Source of the DNA: Trueperaceae bacterium
Lineage (GTDB): Bacteria; Deinococcota; Deinococci; Deinococcales; Trueperaceae
Assembly (NCBI GenBank): GCA_024636105.1
Contig: JAGXHO010000222.1
Location: 1-6,487, forward strand
Direction of reading: 5' to 3'
Length of the DNA: 6,487 nucleotides
In this document: piece after piece, positions 4,958 to 6,487 of the stretch
Numbering within the stretch: the first letter of the stretch is position 1
How the letters are laid out: the number at the start of each line of letters is the position of its first letter
Translations under genes and position numbers: made by a program
The notes under the pieces: model-generated
Seen by the model: the letters and a program-made list of their open reading frames with translations, nothing else
Databases searched by the model: none
Told to the model about the DNA's origin: nothing

Positions 4958-5347
4958 ATGAACGCGCACGACCACGCCTTCTGCCCGGTGTACGACAGCA
5001 TCCAGTTGCTGCAAGAGAAGTGGGTGCTGCACATCGTTCGGGCGCTGCTCGAGGGGCCGCACGGGTTCAACGACCTGGGGCGCGCGGTCGGTGGCGTCAA
5101 CACCACGACGCTCTCGGCACGCCTCGAGCACCTCGAGCGCGTCGGCGTGGTCGTCAAGACGATCGAGTCGACGATGCCGCCACGCACGCGCTACGAGCTC
5201 AGCGCCTCCGGGCGCGCCCTGCAGCAGGTGGTCGACGCGATCGACGCCTGGGCGCGCGCCCACATGCCGGCGTGCCGGGCGGCGGAGGCGGCCGAGTTGG
5301 CTGCCCCCGCGGCGCGGTCAGGCTCGGGTCACCCAGCGCACGAGTAG
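4958..5347 (+). CDS. HxlR family transcriptional regulator
   Basis: The protein has 129 residues. The family pattern is complete: FCPVYDSIQLLQEKWVLHIVRALLEGPHGFNDLGRAV (residues 8-44), the winged helix with VNTTTLSARLEHLERVGVVVKTIEST (47-72), the wing MPPRTRYELSASGRALQQVVDAIDAWA (73-99). C9 is the N-terminal cysteine conserved in many members, and a second one, C106, lies in the C-terminal helix. In Bacillus YodB, Cys6 and Cys101 form an intersubunit disulfide under quinone stress; the similar spacing here suggests a thiol switch. The ATG at 4958 has TAGACT 6 nt upstream. The gene is divergent from yceI with a 137-bp gap. Its last 30 bp, coding a Ser/Gly/Ala/His tail beyond the conserved fold, overlap the end of the convergent aminopeptidase gene. 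Confidence 0.93.
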   Translation: MNAHDHAFCPVYDSIQLLQEKWVLHIVRALLEGPHGFNDLGRAVGGVNTTTLSARLEHLERVGVVVKTIESTMPPRTRYELSASGRALQQVVDAIDAWARAHMPACRAAEAAELAAPAARSGSGHPAHE

Positions 5348-6468
5348 CCGGACCCCGAAGCCGGTCGCACCCTTCGTCACGTAGCCCTTCTCCGCGTCCC
5401 TCAGGTTCATGCCGGCGATGTCGAGGTGCACCCACGGGTAGTCGACGAAGCGTTCCAGGAACGCTGCGGCCACCGACGCTCCCCCGCGCGGCTTGCCGCT
5501 CGAGTTCTTGAGGTCCGCGACGTCGCTCCGCAGGTCCTCGAGGTACTCCGGCCACAGCGGCAGCGGCCAGACCCGCTCGAAGGTGGCAATGGCCGCGGCA
5601 TCGATCTGGGCCGCGAGCGCGGCGTCGTTCGCGAAGCGTCCCGCCGCGATCCCCTGGCCGAGCGCCACGACCACCGCGCCGGTGAGGGTGGCGAGGTCGA
5701 CGACGGCGCGCGGCTTGTAGCGCTGCGCGAACGAGAGCGCGTCGGCGAGCAGCAGGCGGCCCTCCGCGTCGGTCGAGATGATCTCGATCGTCGTGCCGTT
5801 CGCGGCCGTGAGGACGTCGGCCGGGCGGTAGGCGTGGGCGTCGAGCATGTTCTCGGTCGCGGGCACGATCGCCACCACCCGGCGCGCCGCGCGCAGCCGG
5901 CCGAGCGTGCGCATCGCGCCCAGCACGGCGGCGGCGCCGGCCATGTCGCCCTTCATCGCCTCCATGCCCGCTCGGCCCTTGATCGACACGCCACCGCTGT
6001 CGAACGTGACCCCCTTGCCGACGAGCACGAGGGGCGCCTCCTGGCCGTTCGTCGGGTCGTGCTCGAGCACGATGAAGCGCGGCTCGCAACCGGCGCCTTG
6101 CGCGACGCCGAGGAACGCACCCATGCCGTGCTCGGCCGCCCACGCGCGGTCGCCGACGGTGATGGCGAAGCCGTGGTCGCGCGCGAGCTCCTGGGCGACG
6201 TCGGCCAGGTGGTCGGGGGTGGCGACGTTCGGCGGGCGGTTGACCAGCTCGCGGGCGAGCTCGACCCCTTCAGCGACCGCCTCGGCCCAGCGCACGGCGT
6301 CGCGGGCGGCTTCGAGACGCGGCTCGTCGACCGCCAGGACCAGCTCGTCCACGCCCGTTCCCTGGGCGTAGCGGTACAGGCCGAGGCGCGCGCCCTCCAC
6401 GGTCGCCCCCGCCGCGGCCGCGAAGTCGAGGTCGGCGAGCCCGGCGCCGAGCGGGGCGACCCCGACGC
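5318..6468 (-). CDS. pepA: Leucyl aminopeptidase, M17 family, 5'-truncated
   Basis: This cytoplasmic metallo-exopeptidase removes N-terminal residues from peptides. Counting from the internal GTG at 6400 as residue 1, the metal ligands are K129, D134, D152, D211 and E213 and the catalytic residues K141 and R215; the spacings match E. coli PepA exactly (K270, D275, D293, D352, E354; K282, R356). Motifs include GKGVTFDSGGVSIK, MKGDMAGAAAV and ATENM. The signature NTDAEGRL reads STDAEGRL here. The C-terminus (KGATGFGVRLLVRWVTRA) is intact. The frame continues upstream of the GTG for 22 conserved-looking codons (ending DFAAAAGAT) up to the adapter, so the GTG is not the real start; by comparison with PepA roughly 120 residues are missing. 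The stop TGA (5318-5320) lies inside the convergent HxlR gene. Confidence 0.93.
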
Positions 6469-6487
6469 CTGTCTCTTATACACATCT
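6469..6487. other. Nextera/Tn5 mosaic-end adapter (assembly artefact)
   Basis: CTGTCTCTTATACACATCT is identical over 19 of 19 bases to the Tn5 mosaic end carried by Nextera adapters, stands at the extreme contig end, and is AT-rich against its surroundings. Read on the minus strand it puts a TAA (6476-6478) in the aminopeptidase frame and creates false starts (MCIRDR, VYKRQ) in the other two frames. It is not genomic. Confidence 0.97.

Noticed and set aside
4267..5511. A 414-codon plus-strand open frame
   Set aside because: It is antisense to yceI and out of frame with HxlR. Both of those have full family signatures.
1..6468. CRISPR arrays, tRNA or rRNA genes, insertion sequences, defence genes
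   Set aside because: I looked for regularly spaced repeats, tRNA-like cloverleafs, transposase motifs and nuclease or toxin motifs and saw none.
5953..6485. Apparent genes starting MYKRQ and MCIRDR on the minus strand
   Set aside because: Their starts lie inside the adapter sequence and they are out of frame with the aminopeptidase; these are known artefact N-termini.
6469..6487. A real Tn5-type transposon end
   Set aside because: The match is to the hyperactive mosaic end used in library kits, at the exact contig edge, with no transposase or target duplication.

Overview
This window is one end of a very GC-rich bacterial contig, probably from a draft or metagenome assembly. Its last 19 bases (6469-6487) exactly match the Tn5 mosaic end used as the Nextera adapter, so the right edge is an artefact and not genome. 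The base composition, the leaderless-looking promoters (TANNNT about 6 nt before the start codon) and the gene families would fit a Deinococcota lineage such as Trueperaceae. A high-GC actinobacterium cannot be excluded from the sequence alone, so the taxonomy is inference.

Layout from left to right: (1) the C-terminal end of a membrane protein, probably an MFS transporter (1-191, +); (2) a short convergent gap with a 13-bp-stem hairpin; (3) a minus-strand pair, a secreted protein built of two tandem cysteine-bounded domains (921-1868) followed by a Nudix hydrolase (385-930) that overlaps its stop codon; (4) a divergent promoter region of 134 bp; (5) a plus-strand run of a TetR regulator (2003-2611), a membrane protein whose GTG start overlaps the TetR stop (2608-3159), and a DinB-family protein (3217-3750); (6) a minus-strand pair of YceI (4275-4820) then MarR (3720-4193), with a large palindrome between them at the marR promoter; (7) an HxlR regulator (4958-5347, +) divergent from yceI; (8) a 5'-truncated M17 leucyl aminopeptidase (5318-6468, -).

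Three different one-component regulators (TetR, MarR, HxlR) sit within 3.4 kb, each next to a plausible target and each with a candidate operator or promoter element nearby. The two best regulatory hypotheses are HxlR, which has a YodB-like cysteine pair, controlling the divergent isoprenoid-binding-type YceI, and MarR binding the 31-bp palindrome at its own promoter. TetR probably controls itself, the coupled membrane protein and perhaps the divergent secreted protein. Two tail-to-tail gene pairs (DinB/MarR and HxlR/aminopeptidase) overlap by about 30 bp.

I see no defence system, mobile element, CRISPR array, tRNA or rRNA, and no clear evidence of a wholly new system. The least-described items are the duplicated secreted protein and the small TetR-coupled membrane protein.
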